A DNA stretch of 64,000 nt, taken from Rhizodiscina lignyota. Lineage: Eukaryota > Ascomycota > Dothideomycetes > Aulographales > Rhizodiscinaceae. Each line of letters starts with the position of its first letter. The first letter of the stretch is position 1. The position numbers were made by a program, and so were the translations under genes. The DNA is taken from positions 1,674,001-1,738,000 of the forward strand of contig ML978125.1 of assembly GCA_010015805.1 (NCBI GenBank), given 5' to 3'. The notes under the pieces were generated by a model, which saw nothing but the letters and a program-made list of their open reading frames with translations, did not search any database and was not told the DNA's origin. This document shows positions 31,891-43,780 of the stretch, piece after piece.

Positions 31891-32576
31891 TTTACGCGTG
31901 GGTTAAGAGTGTTGGCGACGTGGACAATCTCCTCCAGATAGGGTTTTAGCTCCGGGTGGTGGGCCATAAACTCTGTAACGGCGGCATTTCTGGCTACAGA
32001 GAGGGCTTCCACACAATACACTACCTCAACACAAAAGGTCTCAGCAAACAAGCTCAAGCTATGGCCGACAACATGGGTCTATGCTTCGCATTCCGCGAGA
32101 CCTTCAATTACACCGTTGCGGAGTTTTGTGGCGCACCATCCGGAATTGAAGCTTTATCTGGAGATCGTCGATATCGCCGACACGTTTCCCCCGTAGCGCG
32201 ACGTCTCTGGCACGCATGGCTTGGAGTTTTCAGAGTCACGTTGGCACGAATAGGAGCCTTATGTATGAAAGAAAGATACCATTCTAGCTATTGAACCTAT
32301 ACTTGACATAACCTCAACCCCAATTTTGTAGAATCCAACCGTCCCAGGCGAATCGAACCGCTGGGCGGTGTATTGAACAGCAAGCTACCATCCGAACCTT
32401 CAGGCGAATCAAACCGCAGAAAGGTGTAATGAACAGCAAGCTGCCACTAGTTGAAACAGAAGTTAAATGAAAAGAAGCACTTTTAGACGCCGTACGAGAG
32501 AGAGCCGAGTGCATCGGAGAAAAGGAAATTCGAGTCTTTCATGGTCGTGCAATCCTTGGAGTATGAGATTTGAACC
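31891..32576. other. Intergenic region between convergent genes
   Basis: About 685 bp between the stops of Sec10 and the nucleolin-like gene. A 112-codon ORF at 31956-32294 has no recognisable features. A two-copy direct repeat lies at 32345-32446. Confidence 0.5.
32345..32446. repeat. Imperfect tandem duplication, period 56 bp
   Basis: Units at 32345-32390 and 32401-32446 share CAGGCGAATC, AACCGC and the long GAACAGCAAGCT block with a few substitutions. They lie in the 3' region of the nucleolin-like gene. Function unknown. Confidence 0.75.
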
Positions 32577-34285
32577 TTAGAAGGTGACCTTCGTGCCTTG
32601 GAAGTCTCCGAAGCCGCCACGGTTCGTAGAGCTGAACGAGCCACCACGACCGCCGCGTCCTCCACGACCGCCACGACCACCTCCACGGCCACCACGGTCG
32701 TTGAAGCCACCGCGACCACCACGGCCACCACCACGGCCACCGCCGAAGCCACCGCCGAAGCCACCACCGAAGTTACCACGACCTCCGCGGCCACCAGAAC
32801 CGGCGTTGTCAGGTCGAGGGCCGGCGAAATCAAGTCTGAGAGGACGTCCAGCAATCTCCTTGCCCATCATGTTGTCAATAGCAGCCTGCGCCTCGTCGAC
32901 TGTGCTGAAGCTGATGTAGCCGAAGCCCTTTGGGTTTCCAGTCTCCCTGTCAGTAGGAAGGGAAACGCGAGTGATCTCGCCGAACTCAGCGAACGCTTCA
33001 GACACGAGATCATTCGTGCAGTCGAAGGAGAGGTTGCCGAGGAAGAGGGTCTCGGAGGGGTTGCTGCGCTTATCGCCATATCGGTCGCTACGGTTCTGGG
33101 GAGCACTGTCGTTCTTCGGGGTGCGGGCAGCGCCAAGGTCAACGCGGATATTGCGACCGTCGACCATTGCACCATTCTTCTCCTCGAGTGCCTTTGCGGC
33201 ATCGGCAGGGTCGGCGAAGTCAACATAGCCATAACTAGTAACATGTGTCAGTTAAGGGAATCAAATGATAGAGATATGCTTTGCACATACCCCTTGGAGC
33301 GGCCACTGTCTCTGTCAGTGATAACACGGCAGCCGACAATCTCGCCGAAGCCCTCAAACTCGCGAGTGAGCCAATCTTCATCAACATTCCAGCTGAGGTT
33401 GCCAACGAAGAGGTTCTTGGTGGCCGGAGTGGATGGGTCTACTTCAGTGGTCTTGGACTTCTTCGGAGCAGGTGTGACAGGCTCATCAGCCTTGCGCTTC
33501 TTCGATGGAGCTTCGTCTTCCTCATCACTGTCATCATCAGACTCCTCAGAATCTGCTTCTTCCTCGTCATCTTCGTCATCATCATCCTCATCAGAAGAGT
33601 CTGCGGCAGCCTTCTTCGCAACTCCATTAGCCTTGGCCTTGGCTGGGGCCTTCTTGTCATCCTCGTCCTCGCTGCTCTCGCTCTCGTCCGAAGTGTCGTC
33701 TTCCTCAGCGCCAGCAGCGGTATTTGAAGTGGACTTGGGCGCAGCAGCCTTCTTAGCGCTCTTAGCATCGTCAGAGTCTTCCTCAGAGTCCTCTTCATCA
33801 TCCTCGGCAGAATCATCTTCGTCGTCATCGGCAGCAGCCTTCGGCTTTGCAGCGCCGTTGACCTTTGGTGCCGAGGCCTTCTTGGCCGGCTTCTCATCCT
33901 CTACGTCTTCCTCGCTGTCATCTTCTTCAGAGTCGTCATCGGCAACTGCTTTCGCAGAGCCGTTAGCCTTTGGCTTGGCAGCGCCAGCGTCTTCCATCTC
34001 GCTGTCGCTTGCCGAGGCGTCACTGTCCTCTTCGTCTTCGCTGCTCTCAGAATCTTCAGACTCGGGCTCTGGAGTAGGCTCCTTGACCTTCTTAGCCTTC
34101 TTGTTTCGCTTCTCCAAATTCGCGACAGCTTGCTTAGCCATCTCCTTCTTCTTGGTCACAGGTGTCTGAGCAGGTTTTGTCACACGACCCTCTTTGACAG
34201 GAGGGACGGCCTTCGTTGGTTTCGAAGTGCCTTTCACGGCCTTGGCGTCCTTCGCCGGCTTCGATTGATGCTTTGAGCTAGCCAT
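32577..34285 (-). CDS. Nucleolin/Gar2/Nsr1-like RNA-binding protein
   Basis: Two exons (34285-33291 and 33234-32577) with a 56 bp intron inside the first RRM give 550 residues. The N-terminal ~290 residues alternate Lys/Ala-rich blocks with long Asp/Glu/Ser tracts (casein kinase 2-type sites). RRM1 starts at KNLFVGNLSWNVDEDW and has KGYGYVDF as RNP1 across the splice. RRM2 has ETLFLGNLSFDCTND and KGFGYISF. The C-terminus is a dense Arg-Gly-Gly tail. This layout is that of Nsr1 and Gar2, nucleolar proteins for 18S rRNA processing and 40S assembly. The repeat-rich coding strand produces long spurious antisense ORFs. Confidence 0.92.
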
Positions 34286-35082
34286 TATGATGGAAACTCA
34301 GTCTGTGAGAGAAGGTTGGTTAGCAGTGCGCAAAAAAATTTCAAATGAGCCACAAATTTGCAATGTCTGGGTCGTTACGACTCTAGGAATTCCCGTGCAG
34401 ACAATGATCTCCCCTCGATGAGCGGAGATGCTAGCCAAGATGGCGTCCTCACGATCTCGCACTTGATGCAGCAAGTAATGAAAGCCCTCAGTTCTCGACG
34501 AAGCGACAGTGTGTTAAGCCCACGAAAGCCCACAGAGCCCACGAACGAACAAGACGCTGATGTATGCTGCAAGGCAATGCGTTCCCACAAGGAGCCGAGC
34601 AAGAAAAACAATCAGGATTCAAAGCCCACAGTAGCCACAAGCCCTCAGAAGATTGAACACTCGCGCCGGCGCAGCACGGTGAATTGAATGAAGCCCACAG
34701 TGCAAGAAGTTTGAACGAACCGACAATGTATCTCAGTTTGCTCACTGATGTTGAATTCCCCTCTTGAATGATGTAACAAGATGTGTCGACGATGCAGTCG
34801 AAACGATTCGATGAAAGGTGAGAGTGTAGAGAAGGAGGTTTGCAAAATTGGCAGGCGGGGACTTGAAAAGTTAAGATTCTGCCGCCGCTAGCGATGCACG
34901 TGCTTCACCGCCTTCCCAGCCTCCGGTTCTAACCCGATTCGGACCCCTGTACCAAATTTCGCGGACCAGAAAGCTGTCAAGAGAAGATACCACGTATATT
35001 GTCGACACTTTTCAATCCCTCTCTCATTATTTTCTTGTCTCTCCTTAAAACTATATGATGAGGTTGTTCAGGTGTCGTTAAA
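34286..35082. other. Divergent promoter of nucleolin-like and Alg6 genes
   Basis: About 800 bp between divergent starts. It contains repeated short AGCCCACAG/AAGCCCAC words (34515-34700) and no supported gene. Confidence 0.5.
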
Positions 35083-36949
35083 ATGGCTCCTCACAATCCC
35101 TCATCCGGCCACAAGCCAAGAAAGAGAAGGGCGCAGGATGAAGCAGTCTCAGGAGGCTCAACGAGAAATACGGTGCTTGTAGATGCATCTGCGGGCACCA
35201 GAAGACCAGCCTTCCCCTTGGTAGCGTTCCTATGGCCTGCCAGAGGACATGTGTCGCCCTGGTTTACGATCCCCATAATTCTCATGGTGGCGTTTCTGTT
35301 TCGACTCGCGACTGGCTTTTGGGGATATTCTGGTCAGATCAATCCTATTCTATTCGAGCATATGATTGATATCATTTAGGTTCCAATTCGCCTCCAATGC
35401 ATGGCGACTTTGAAGCTCAGCGTCATTGGATGGAAATCACAATCCATCTACCAATCTCCCAGTGGTATTCCTACGACCTACAATGGTGGGGACTAGATTA
35501 TCCACCCCTTACAGCGTACCACAGCTGGCTTCTAGGCAAGATGTACGCAAATTCATTCTTGAGTCTTTTTGTATCTAACGTACAGACAGTGGATCCATTT
35601 TCGACCCAGAATGGTTCGCGCTGGACGCCTCTCGGGCTCTGGACGATCCAAACTTGAAAGTGTATATGCGTGGCACTGCGCTTGTATCCGAGTACCTCAC
35701 ATATATCCCAGCTGCTGTTGTCCTAGTCCGAAGATACTCTCGTATTCAAGGCGTCAACAGTTGGGAGGCATATATTGCTCTCGTTGCAATACTCATGCAG
35801 CCAGCAACTATACTGATCGATCATGGGCATTTCCAATACAACACCGTCATGCTCGGTTTCCTTCTGGCCAGTATCTCGAGCATGATGGCAGGCCGACTCC
35901 TCTGGAGCTGCGTCTTCTTCGTCGCTTCTCTCGGTTTCAAACAAATGGCGCTCTTCTATGCGCCAGCGGTATTCGCATACCTGCTCGGAAGCTGCATCTT
36001 CCCAAGGATTAACGTCGTCCGCTTCCTGAGCATTGCGGTTGTTACCATCATTTCGTTCGCTCTCCTGTTTGCACCGCTCATTCTCGGAGCGTGGTTTGAT
36101 GCCTACCGCGGAATTGCACTGCCCGAAATCGAAACACCTCCGCTTCTTGCCGCATTGCCATTTCCAATCGACGAGAAGGCATGGTACTATGCGCCCATGT
36201 TTCAGCTCGCACAATCAATTCACCGCATCTTCCCCTTCGCCCGCGGCATCTTCGAAGACAAAGTTGCAAATATCTGGTGCGCCATCCACACTTTCCACAA
36301 GCTGCACCGATACTCCAGTACCATGGTTCAGCGCGCGGCTCTTGTCGCTACTTCAGCAGCTATTTTTCCTCCCTGCTTCATCCTTTTCCTCAAGCCGAGG
36401 AAAGAACTTCTGCCGTGGGGACTGGCGGCGACATCCTGGGGTTTCTTCCTCTGCTCATACCAAGTTCACGAGAAGAATGTGCTCTTGCCACTGCTCCCGA
36501 TGATCGTCTTCCTCGCGGGGGAGACCGGGCTCAGTCCTTCGATAAGGGCCTGGGTCGGGTTGGCAAACATGCTTGGTGTCTGGACGATGTTCCCACTCCT
36601 CAAGAGAGATGAGTTGCGAGTCCCATACTTTGTCCTCAGCCTACTGTGGGCATGGCTGATCGGGCTTCCGCCAATCTCGCTGTCGGCATACTCATCACAG
36701 GTACCAAATCCAGTCAATGTATTTACCACTCTCATTCATTTGGGAGTTTATGGTGCCATGATTGCTTGGCACTTTGCAGAGTCGTACGTAGCGCCGCCGG
36801 AGAATAAGCCAGACCTATGGGTGGTTGCAAATGTGCTGGTTGGGGCGGCTGGCTTTAGTATTTGCTACCTCTGGTGCCTCTGGAATCTACTAGTGAAGAG
36901 CGGAATTGCACCAAAATCTTGGGGAGGATCAAAGGCGAAGGAGCAATGA
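35083..36949 (+). CDS. ALG6: Alg6, dolichyl-P-Glc:Man9GlcNAc2-PP-dolichol alpha-1,3-glucosyltransferase
   Basis: Three exons (35083-35332, 35380-35542, 35590-36949) with two 47 bp introns give 590 residues. After a cytosolic N-terminus and TM1, the first lumenal loop has the ALG6/ALG8 signature [13 protein letters not shown] followed by [39 protein letters not shown] follows, and then about ten further membrane spans, with HGHFQYN and CSYQVHEKN in lumenal loops. Known role: in the ER membrane it adds the first glucose to the lipid-linked oligosaccharide before N-glycosylation. The [14 protein letters not shown] form points to Alg6 rather than Alg8. The Asp in the first loop motif is the expected catalytic base. 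Confidence 0.93.
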
Positions 36950-37958
36950 ATGGCATTTTGTATTTGTTGCCGCTACGAGGATGTATTTTCATATGGCTCT
37001 GGCTAAGATACCCAGTGAGAGAGCTCTTATGTGTAGCATATCGAATTTTTGGGAATAGAACAAAGTGGTAACCGTAATACTCACAAAATTGGTTGAACTT
37101 CTGGAAGAAAGTTTTCGAACTCGATGTGGCTTTTGCTTCGCAGTAAGGCGCGCAGGGCTATGTTTTGAACCAATCAGCGCTTTTCCCCAGAGACAAGTGT
37201 TGCCAGGAGCTGGTGTGGGCCGGTGCCGAATTCACGCAATCCATCTGGAACAGGCGCAAGGTGGGGACGATGAATCGATGACGAGTTGAGGGCTCAAGCT
37301 TGCCGTCGCAACCAAAACCGCAAACAGTAAACAACTCTGCACGCCAATTGCAGGGAAATGCGTCTCCGAGGCTCAGAGGAGCTCTCACCAGCCTCACACA
37401 GAAGCAGTCGTAAGCTCGAATCAGACTCGGGCGAGTGAGATGGGTTGATAGGTTGCTGGGCGGCCAGTCGTTGGCCAGGAGATGTCGCGAATAGGCACCC
37501 CTGCCTTCCAACGTGCATGCAGAGCGCCTCTCACATGAACTGGCGCCCTCGATCCAGATGTTGACTTAAAAGCGGTCTTGTGGACGGCTGCAGACACTAA
37601 ATTGCTGGCCGACTTCCAATTTGCTTGCACTAGGAAAACTAAAATCGCGGTGCGTCTGTCGTCGGCTCTTCGGCGTCGTCGTGAAGCTGGACTGGACGCC
37701 AGTGGTGTGAGAAGGCCTCGTTACGTCATCCCGCGACTGCCCGCATCGCGCTGCGCACCATAAAAGCTACCCTGGCTGCAACCGCCACAACTCTCTCTCC
37801 CCCACCAACTCCTGTGCTGCTTGGCCAAGCGTCTACAATCCTCTGTCGATCGAGCGGGCTCTCTTACTTCCTCATACGCTTCGAAACAATCGCGCAAGCA
37901 CCTACACCTTCGCAATCAGCAAGCACATCTACCTCTCTTCGCATACACAACAAGGAAA
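36950..37958. other. Intergenic region, about 1 kb
   Basis: 3' region of Alg6 and the long 5' region of the MARVEL gene, with a pyrimidine-rich stretch at 37770-37930. I see no gene. Confidence 0.5.
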
Positions 37959-38583
37959 ATGGCGTCCAAGGTGCTCAACCTCGCTGTAAGTCTCCTACGT
38001 CAACAAGTCGTATTTTGTCATAGCTCTAACATTGTCACCAGTTGCGAGGCTTCCAATTCCTGTGGACTCTTCTCATTATGGCGCTCGTCGGCAACATGAT
38101 CGCGACCGCCTTCGGCGGCAATCCAAGCATCGTCAACTACGACATGTTCGTATCCGTGTTCGGGATGTTGTCGCTCTTCTACCTCATTCCCGCCACACTC
38201 TGGGATAGCCTCGAATTCCACCCCATCATCATGGTCGCCCTCGATGCACTCAATACTCTCTTCTTTCTCATCGGCGGTATCGCGACGGCGGCGGAGCTTG
38301 GTGTACATTCCTGCAGCAACGCTGTGAGTGTTTCTTGTCCCCCTCCAACGCGCGGCCTTCAACTAATACATATTAGCACTACACCCTCCACAACCACGTA
38401 ACTAACGGCTCCCCTGACCGTGCGGGGCGCTGCCATGAGGCACAAGCTTCCACCGCCTTCCTCTGGTTCGGCTTCGCTGCTTTCGCCGCCTCGACGTTCT
38501 TCTCCTTCTTGAACAGCCGCGGCAGCGCCAACACTCGTGGAATTGGCATCCGTAGAGGAGGTCCAGCAATGAGCCAAGTCTAA
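37959..38583 (+). CDS. MARVEL-domain membrane protein, Nce102-like
   Basis: Three exons (37959-37985, 38042-38323, 38377-38583) with introns of 56 and 53 bp give 171 residues. Exon 1 codes just nine residues. Four membrane spans are visible: FLWTLLIMALVGNMIATAF, MFVSVFGMLSLFYLIPAT, IIMVALDALNTLFFLIGGIA and TAFLWFGFAAFAASTFFSF. The loop before TM4 holds a Cys. This layout, including the polar tail with RRGG, is the MARVEL fold of the Nce102/Fhn1 type. Yeast Nce102 organises eisosomes and senses sphingolipids in the plasma membrane. Assignment to Nce102 rather than another fungal MARVEL protein is probable but not certain. Confidence 0.8.
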
Positions 38584-39520
38584 GTTGACTATCCAAGGAT
38601 ATGCAAAGCTCGACGGCTAATGAACTGGGTGTGGTAAACCCAATGGGAGGGGCGGTGGAACTGCAGGACATGGGGGAGCAGCCCCCGCAAGTGCCGCTGC
38701 TCAGGATGAGTCCACGCCTTAGTGTACGGTATGTGATGTTTGACGATGCGCTCGATTTTTTTCCTACCTTCTGGACAAGGCGTACATTGGGTAGAGATGA
38801 CAGGGCACAAGCAATGGAGCATCTGGCGTATCAGCCGTAAACGAGCACAGGTTGGCTTGTAATGTTGTATAACAGAAGAAATGACAATGCCCTTTACTTG
38901 AAATCCATACCTAGACGTGAATAATACCTGTAAACCACTCTCCATTATGGCGACGCTGCAGAGTTCTCTGTCTTGGCCTAACAATCAGGACCTTTATTGT
39001 ATGAACTCATTAGGCCACAGAAGGTCTGATTCTATTCGAACCGTGATGCAATTGCGTGTTTAAATATATTAATAGCCAGCTTGATCTGAAATATAATATT
39101 GGAAGACTTTGATGTTGATATCCAGCTATATTGATGCACCTTGATTCTGGATCTGGATGTGAGTGGATCAGCCATGTATGTCGCCTCATTCACCAATTGC
39201 CGCGGCTACACCTGAGCCTCCACATATCTTCATTCTTGCCGCACTCAGGCCGCACTTAACCTCTAATACTTATTGCGTGTGGGGCCCCGCATTTGTCAGC
39301 CCGAAGCAGAGATACATAGCGGCTACTCCGTATCTCAGTCACTATTCCGTGTCCGTGTCACCATTAAAACCCCCCATAGAAGGCGCTGAAGAGGTGCTAT
39401 CTAAGTCACGTATAGAGACATATATATATCCCCTTCCATACTTGATCTTTCCATTCTCTCTCATTATTCAACCTTTTAACATCGAATCTATTTGTTTTGT
39501 GCTCTGACTCACTCCCAAAC
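38584..39520. other. Intergenic region with TATA box of the M24 gene
   Basis: About 935 bp. It contains TACTCCGTA at 39324-39332 (reverse of TACGGAGTA) and a clear TATATATAT box at about 39420, 100 bp before the next start. Two short ORFs here have no recognisable features. Confidence 0.55.
39419..39429 (+). promoter_or_regulatory. TATA box of the M24-fold gene
   Basis: A run of alternating T and A at about 39419-39429, about 95 bp upstream of ATG 39521, followed by a CT-rich stretch typical of fungal transcription starts. Confidence 0.5.
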
Positions 39521-40225
39521 ATGGCAACCGACGTCAAAGCCGTAGCAGACCCGGATCGAGCGGCCTATCTGCTGGATGCACAAACCAAGGCTTTCAAACT
39601 ATTCGAAGAAATCGGAAAGGATCTGATTCGCCCAGGCGTCAGCGAGAAGGACATCAGCAACGAGATTCATGAGCTCGGCGCCAAACGTCATGGCATCCGC
39701 ACACACTGGCATAAACGCGTTATCAGAAGCGGACCAAATACGTTGAAGCCGTACCAAGAAAACCCTCCGGACCGTACCATTGAGCCCGACGACATCCTGT
39801 TTGTCGACCTCGGACCCGTCTTCGAGGCATGGGAAGCCGACTTTGGACGCACCTTCGTACTGGGAGACGACCCGATCAAGCAGAAACTCCGTGATTCGCT
39901 TGATCCAGTGTGGAAAGCAGTCAAGGCACGCTACCAGGAGAATCCAGACATGACGGGCGGCCAGCTGTACGATATTGCATGCGAAACGGCCAAGGAGTAT
40001 GGGTGGGAGTTTGGTGGGCAAATTGCGGGACATCTTGTTGGATCGTTCCCGCATGAACGCATCCCGAACGACAGGATCACTCTGTACATTACCAAGGGCA
40101 ATGACACGCAGATGAGCCTCCCCGACGCTGATGGAAAGAAGAGACATTGGATTCTGGAGATTCATCTTGTGGACCGGGAACGCCAGATTGGAGGCTTCAT
40201 GGAGCAACTCCTGACGGTCGACTAA
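39521..40225 (+). CDS. Creatinase/aminopeptidase-fold (M24) metallopeptidase-like protein
   Basis: One exon of 234 residues (the frame is open to 39497, but ATG 39521 is the first good start). The pita-bread fold metal ligands can be placed: Asp96 in FVDLGP, Asp107 in EADFGRTF, His171 in GHLVGSFPHE, Glu213 in LEIHLVD, and a final Glu in GGFMEQLL. All five are kept, so it is probably an active enzyme. It is shorter than methionine aminopeptidase or Xaa-Pro dipeptidase and has no N-terminal creatinase domain. Proline-specific peptidase or amide hydrolase activity is possible. No signal peptide is seen, so it is cytosolic. A TATA box lies about 95 bp upstream. Confidence 0.85.
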   Translation: MATDVKAVADPDRAAYLLDAQTKAFKLFEEIGKDLIRPGVSEKDISNEIHELGAKRHGIRTHWHKRVIRSGPNTLKPYQENPPDRTIEPDDILFVDLGPVFEAWEADFGRTFVLGDDPIKQKLRDSLDPVWKAVKARYQENPDMTGGQLYDIACETAKEYGWEFGGQIAGHLVGSFPHERIPNDRITLYITKGNDTQMSLPDADGKKRHWILEIHLVDRERQIGGFMEQLLTVD

Positions 40226-41050
40226 TTCGACGGATATGCAAAAGGAGTTGGAGGGCGGTTGATTGTTGGAAACAGAAGAATGAGCTGTCGTAGCGGTAGA
40301 TATCAACTGGCTGAGTGGCTGATAGCTGATGGCTGATTAGACTGAGCTATTCAGTCCAGTCCAAGGATTCAACTCAGAGATATGAATATAACCAGCTGTA
40401 CGGATGATGGCTGACTAAATGCCTGAAGTCCATTTTTCAACGTGAACCTTGTTCTCCTATGATACATTCAACAAACGATCCTGAGTAAGCTGTGCGTTTT
40501 GATCAGAAGTGACAGCTACTCGTGAGATCAGCTGTATAATGCAGCGTCTTCCACGCAGAAAGAGAAGGTTGCTGTTTGTTAGCTGGCAGCAGTTTCGAGA
40601 TCCACAAGAGAGCTGAGCTCGCCCTGATACAGTCTACAGATCGAGGAGAAAGGAAGATAGCTGTTGGCTCGATTAAATAGGGGAGGTTGATGCACGGGCT
40701 ACACCATACCTTACGAAGCTGATGGAGTTGAGATAAGATTAGATTTGAGATACCTGGAATGGACTAGCTTCATCCGCTCACTCGCATAAGCTGCAGACCC
40801 TTGCTAAAGACATTTGGCCTTTATGAAAGCGCGCCGTGGGCCAATATACTCGACTCTACTATCCGCGGGGAGTAATCTCGGAGTCGCCAAGTGCATATCA
40901 GCTTCGTTACAAGCTGCGCCATTCCTTCAATGCCTTCGCAACGGTAGAATTCCTCCTTTTTCCAGAGCGCTTCGGTCCCCTCCTTTTCGTCCTTCGATAT
41001 AAGACGAGCACGAGCTCTCCGTCGTTAACGGGAATTCCACGAGCTTCAAG
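40226..41050. other. Intergenic region
   Basis: 825 bp with short repeated GCTGAT/GGCTGA words at 40310-40340 and no supported gene. It holds the upstream region of Erv46. Confidence 0.5.
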
Positions 41051-42583
41051 ATGCCTCCGAAAGGCCGCTTTACGCGGCTAGATGCATTTCAGAAGACTGT
41101 AGAGGACGCAACTCTGTATGGATTTCGATATTCGCATTGCAAGGCAATGGCTGACATGTTGCAGGCGCACGACATCAGGAGGCATCGTGACAATTGTGAG
41201 CTTGTTGGTTATGCTATGGCTAGTATGGGGAGAATGGTCAGATTGGACAAAGATCATCGTTCGGCCGGAGCTGATAGTCGACAAAGGCAGAGGTGAGTCT
41301 CAGTCAATTTCGATCCGACCGAAAGGATACGTCTTCATCAGGCTAATTCATTGCGCATCATGCGCGCTTGTATCACAGGCGAACGAATGGAGATACATAT
41401 GAACATCAGCTTCCCGCGAATACCATGCGAACTCTTGACATTGGATGTTATGGATGTATCAGGAGACATACAGACGGGAGTGGTTCACGGTATCAACAAA
41501 GTCAGATTATCGCCAGAGGCTGAAGGGAGCAAAGTCCTTGAGGTCAAGGCTCTGGATTTGTATGTCTCTCATATCGCTTAAATGTGTGCGGGAGCATTTC
41601 TCACAATTACAGACATGCGGACGATGCTATCCATATGGACCCTGAGTACTGCGGCGAATGTTACGGCGCCCCATCTCCAGAAGGTGCGACGAAGCCCGGC
41701 TGCTGCAATACCTGCGATGAAGTCCGCGAAGCGTACGCATCAGTCTCTTGGTCGTTCGGCCGTGGCGAGGGTGTCGAACAATGTCAGCGGGAGCATTATG
41801 CTGAACACTTGGATTCACAAAGAGCGGAGGGCTGCCGTATCGAAGGTGGAATCCGCGTCAACAAGGTCGTGGGCAATTTCCACTTTGCGCCGGGCAAGAG
41901 TTTTAGCAACGGCAACATGCACGTCCACGACCTCGAGAACTACTTCAAAGATGAGGGCGGTCACAGCTTCACGCATACGATACACTCGCTGCGATTCGGT
42001 CCACAGATGCCAGACCATATGATTAAGAGGCTCGGTGGCATTGGCGGAGCATGGACGAATCATCACCTCAACCCTCTTGACGGTACGGAGCAGAAGACTC
42101 TAGAGAAGGCATATAACTACATGTACTTCGTCAAGGTTGTCTCGACAGCCTACCTGCCTCTTGGCTGGGAGCGAAAAAAGAGTACATCTTCGAATGATGA
42201 ACCGTCGTGGTCAACATTGGGTGATAACACTGGAAGTATTGAGACGCACCAGTACTCCGTGACGAAACATGAGCGTTCGGTTCAAGGTGGAACTGATGCC
42301 CACGAAGGGCATGGCGAACGTCTGCATGCTCGGGGCGGCATTCCCGGTGTATTCTTCTCATACGTAAGTTTGATCGTATATCCTCACAAGGCCACTCGCT
42401 GACAGCCATAACCAGGATATTTCTCCGATGAAAGTTATCAACCGCGAAGTGCGTGCGAAGACATTCTCTGGCTTCCTCGTCGGACTGTGCTCGGTCATCG
42501 GAGGTACTCTTACCGTTGCGGCCGCTGTCGATAGAGCTGTTTATGAGGGTGCGCAAAAGGTCAAGAAGTTACACACTGGGTAG
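41051..42583 (+). CDS. ERV46: Erv46/ERGIC3-like COPII vesicle protein
   Basis: Five exons (41051-41115, 41165-41292, 41379-41559, 41613-42363, 42416-42583) with introns of 49, 86, 53 and 52 bp give 430 residues. The N-terminus is FTRLDAFQKTVEDA, TM1 is GGIVTIVSLLVMLWLV, then the lumenal domain carries ISFPRIPCELLTLDVMDVSG and the Cys-rich loop YCGECYG...GCCNTCDEV. FHFAPG and SFTHTIHSLRFG follow, and TM2 lies near the end (TFSGFLVGLCSVIGGTLTVA). A dilysine-type tail (KVKKLHTG) ends the protein. Erv46 with Erv41 cycles between ER and Golgi and retrieves escaped ER proteins. Length and all blocks match the family. Confidence 0.94.
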
Positions 42584-42897
42584 AGGATTGTTGACATGTC
42601 TATGCATTTGGAATGGAGTTTTGGCGTGCATGTCATGATTTCGCTTTCGAGCGTGTTCAGATGCAACTATTGTATAACGCAAAACTGTTGATCTGTAAAC
42701 TCTTCGTACAGCCTCATCCCATCAACTCCGTGTCGCCATGAATTGACAGACTGCCTTTGAAGATTCCTCGGATGAGTGTATAGCATTTAGCAACTCGAAA
42801 ACTCCCGATAACTCATATCCACCTTGATTCATTCGTCAATGCATCTTAGGATGCCCCCTCCCCGGTCGCTCATATGGAAGACTCCGCCGAAAATGGG
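42584..42897. other. Intergenic region between convergent genes
   Basis: 314 bp between the stops of Erv46 and the small Cys-rich gene. It contains only 3' flanking sequence. Confidence 0.5.
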
Positions 42898-43431
42898 TTA
42901 CTCTCGTCTCAGCAACTTCCCAGAGAGCTCATGAAGCAGAGCTGACACTTCATCAACCAGGCCTTCCTGTAGCGCCCATTTGATCGTTGATTCCAACTGC
43001 GCGCGAACGTGTCGCAGGCCCGCATCTTCCGGCTCCTTGTCCTCACTATCGTCGCGCTTGCGTTTGCCTAACGATGTTCCGTTCTTGATGGGCGTCTTCT
43101 CGGGAGATGGTCCCAGGAGTCCTTCTGCGTACAACTCGCATGGGCAACGGCCTCTGTTCCTATGGTGTTATAACACTTTGCGCGAAACTAAGGCCTGATG
43201 GATTGCCTACTCCTTCGTGCGACCCGAGTAGCCTTTCACCAACTTAACTTGCGGCTTGTCGGGAGTCTCACCGCCGATATGGGACTCTTTGACATGAACG
43301 CGCAGTGTTTGACTTGAGATAAAGTCGCCTGCAGCCGGGGAGCAATATCCGCACTTGAGTTCGCAGCGGCAAATGAAGAGTTTGCCAGTGTCGGGCCACT
43401 CGTGCGCGTGGCTGGCATTAGAACATGGCAT
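42898..43431 (-). CDS. Small Cys-containing protein of unknown function
   Basis: Two exons (43431-43211 and 43159-42898) with a 51 bp intron (donor GTAGGC, rather weak) give 160 residues in closed phase. The N-terminal half has a Cys cluster (CRCELKCGYC) and a His pair in LRVHVKESH, which together could bind zinc like an atypical C2H2-type finger. Across the splice comes NRGRCPCELY, adding two more Cys. The middle is basic (GKRKRDD, a possible nuclear signal) and the C-terminus is an amphipathic helix (STIKWALQEGLVDEVSALLHEL). I recognise no named family. A small nuclear DNA- or RNA-binding protein is a guess. Confidence 0.65.
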
Positions 43432-43780
43432 CGTGGATGATAGAGAGCTTCTTCAAGTTCAATACTGTTGTTGTGTTGATCGAAAGTTGGTTGATGAGGA
43501 TTCGTTGGAGAGTGTTGCAGAGAGGAGGGAAGATATAGGCTCGCGAGATCGCAAGGTCGGCGGATCTAACAAAGCTTTTCAATCAATTTCAATTCTTAAA
43601 TTTGACTGACGTCAGGAATGCGCCAACGCGCTGAAACAAGTCGAATATGTAGCGTGAAAAGAACAAAATGAAACGAAAGTAGGCAACTCACATGAACTAC
43701 TGCGTTTGGCAGATACCAACGCTCGAGCTGCGGATTAGAGCTGAGTTGGCGGCGCTCTCATGATGTTCGAATTGCCACAG
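43432..43780. other. Intergenic region
   Basis: 349 bp holding the upstream region of the leftward small Cys-rich gene and the 3' end of the ANCHR-like gene. Nothing else is seen. Confidence 0.5.

Noticed and set aside
31956-32294. 112-codon ORF downstream of Sec10
   Set aside because: No domain, no splice context and no promoter signal; it lies where a 3' flank is expected.
32345-32446. Possible tRNA because of a GGTTCGATTC-like word on the minus strand
   Set aside because: There is no matching A box or cloverleaf, and the word is part of the tandem duplication.
32598-34169. 523-codon plus-strand ORF rich in Ser
   Set aside because: It is the antisense of the acidic Ser/Asp/Glu and RGG tracts of the nucleolin-like gene. 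The repeats keep the opposite frame free of stops, and the minus strand has two clear RRMs.
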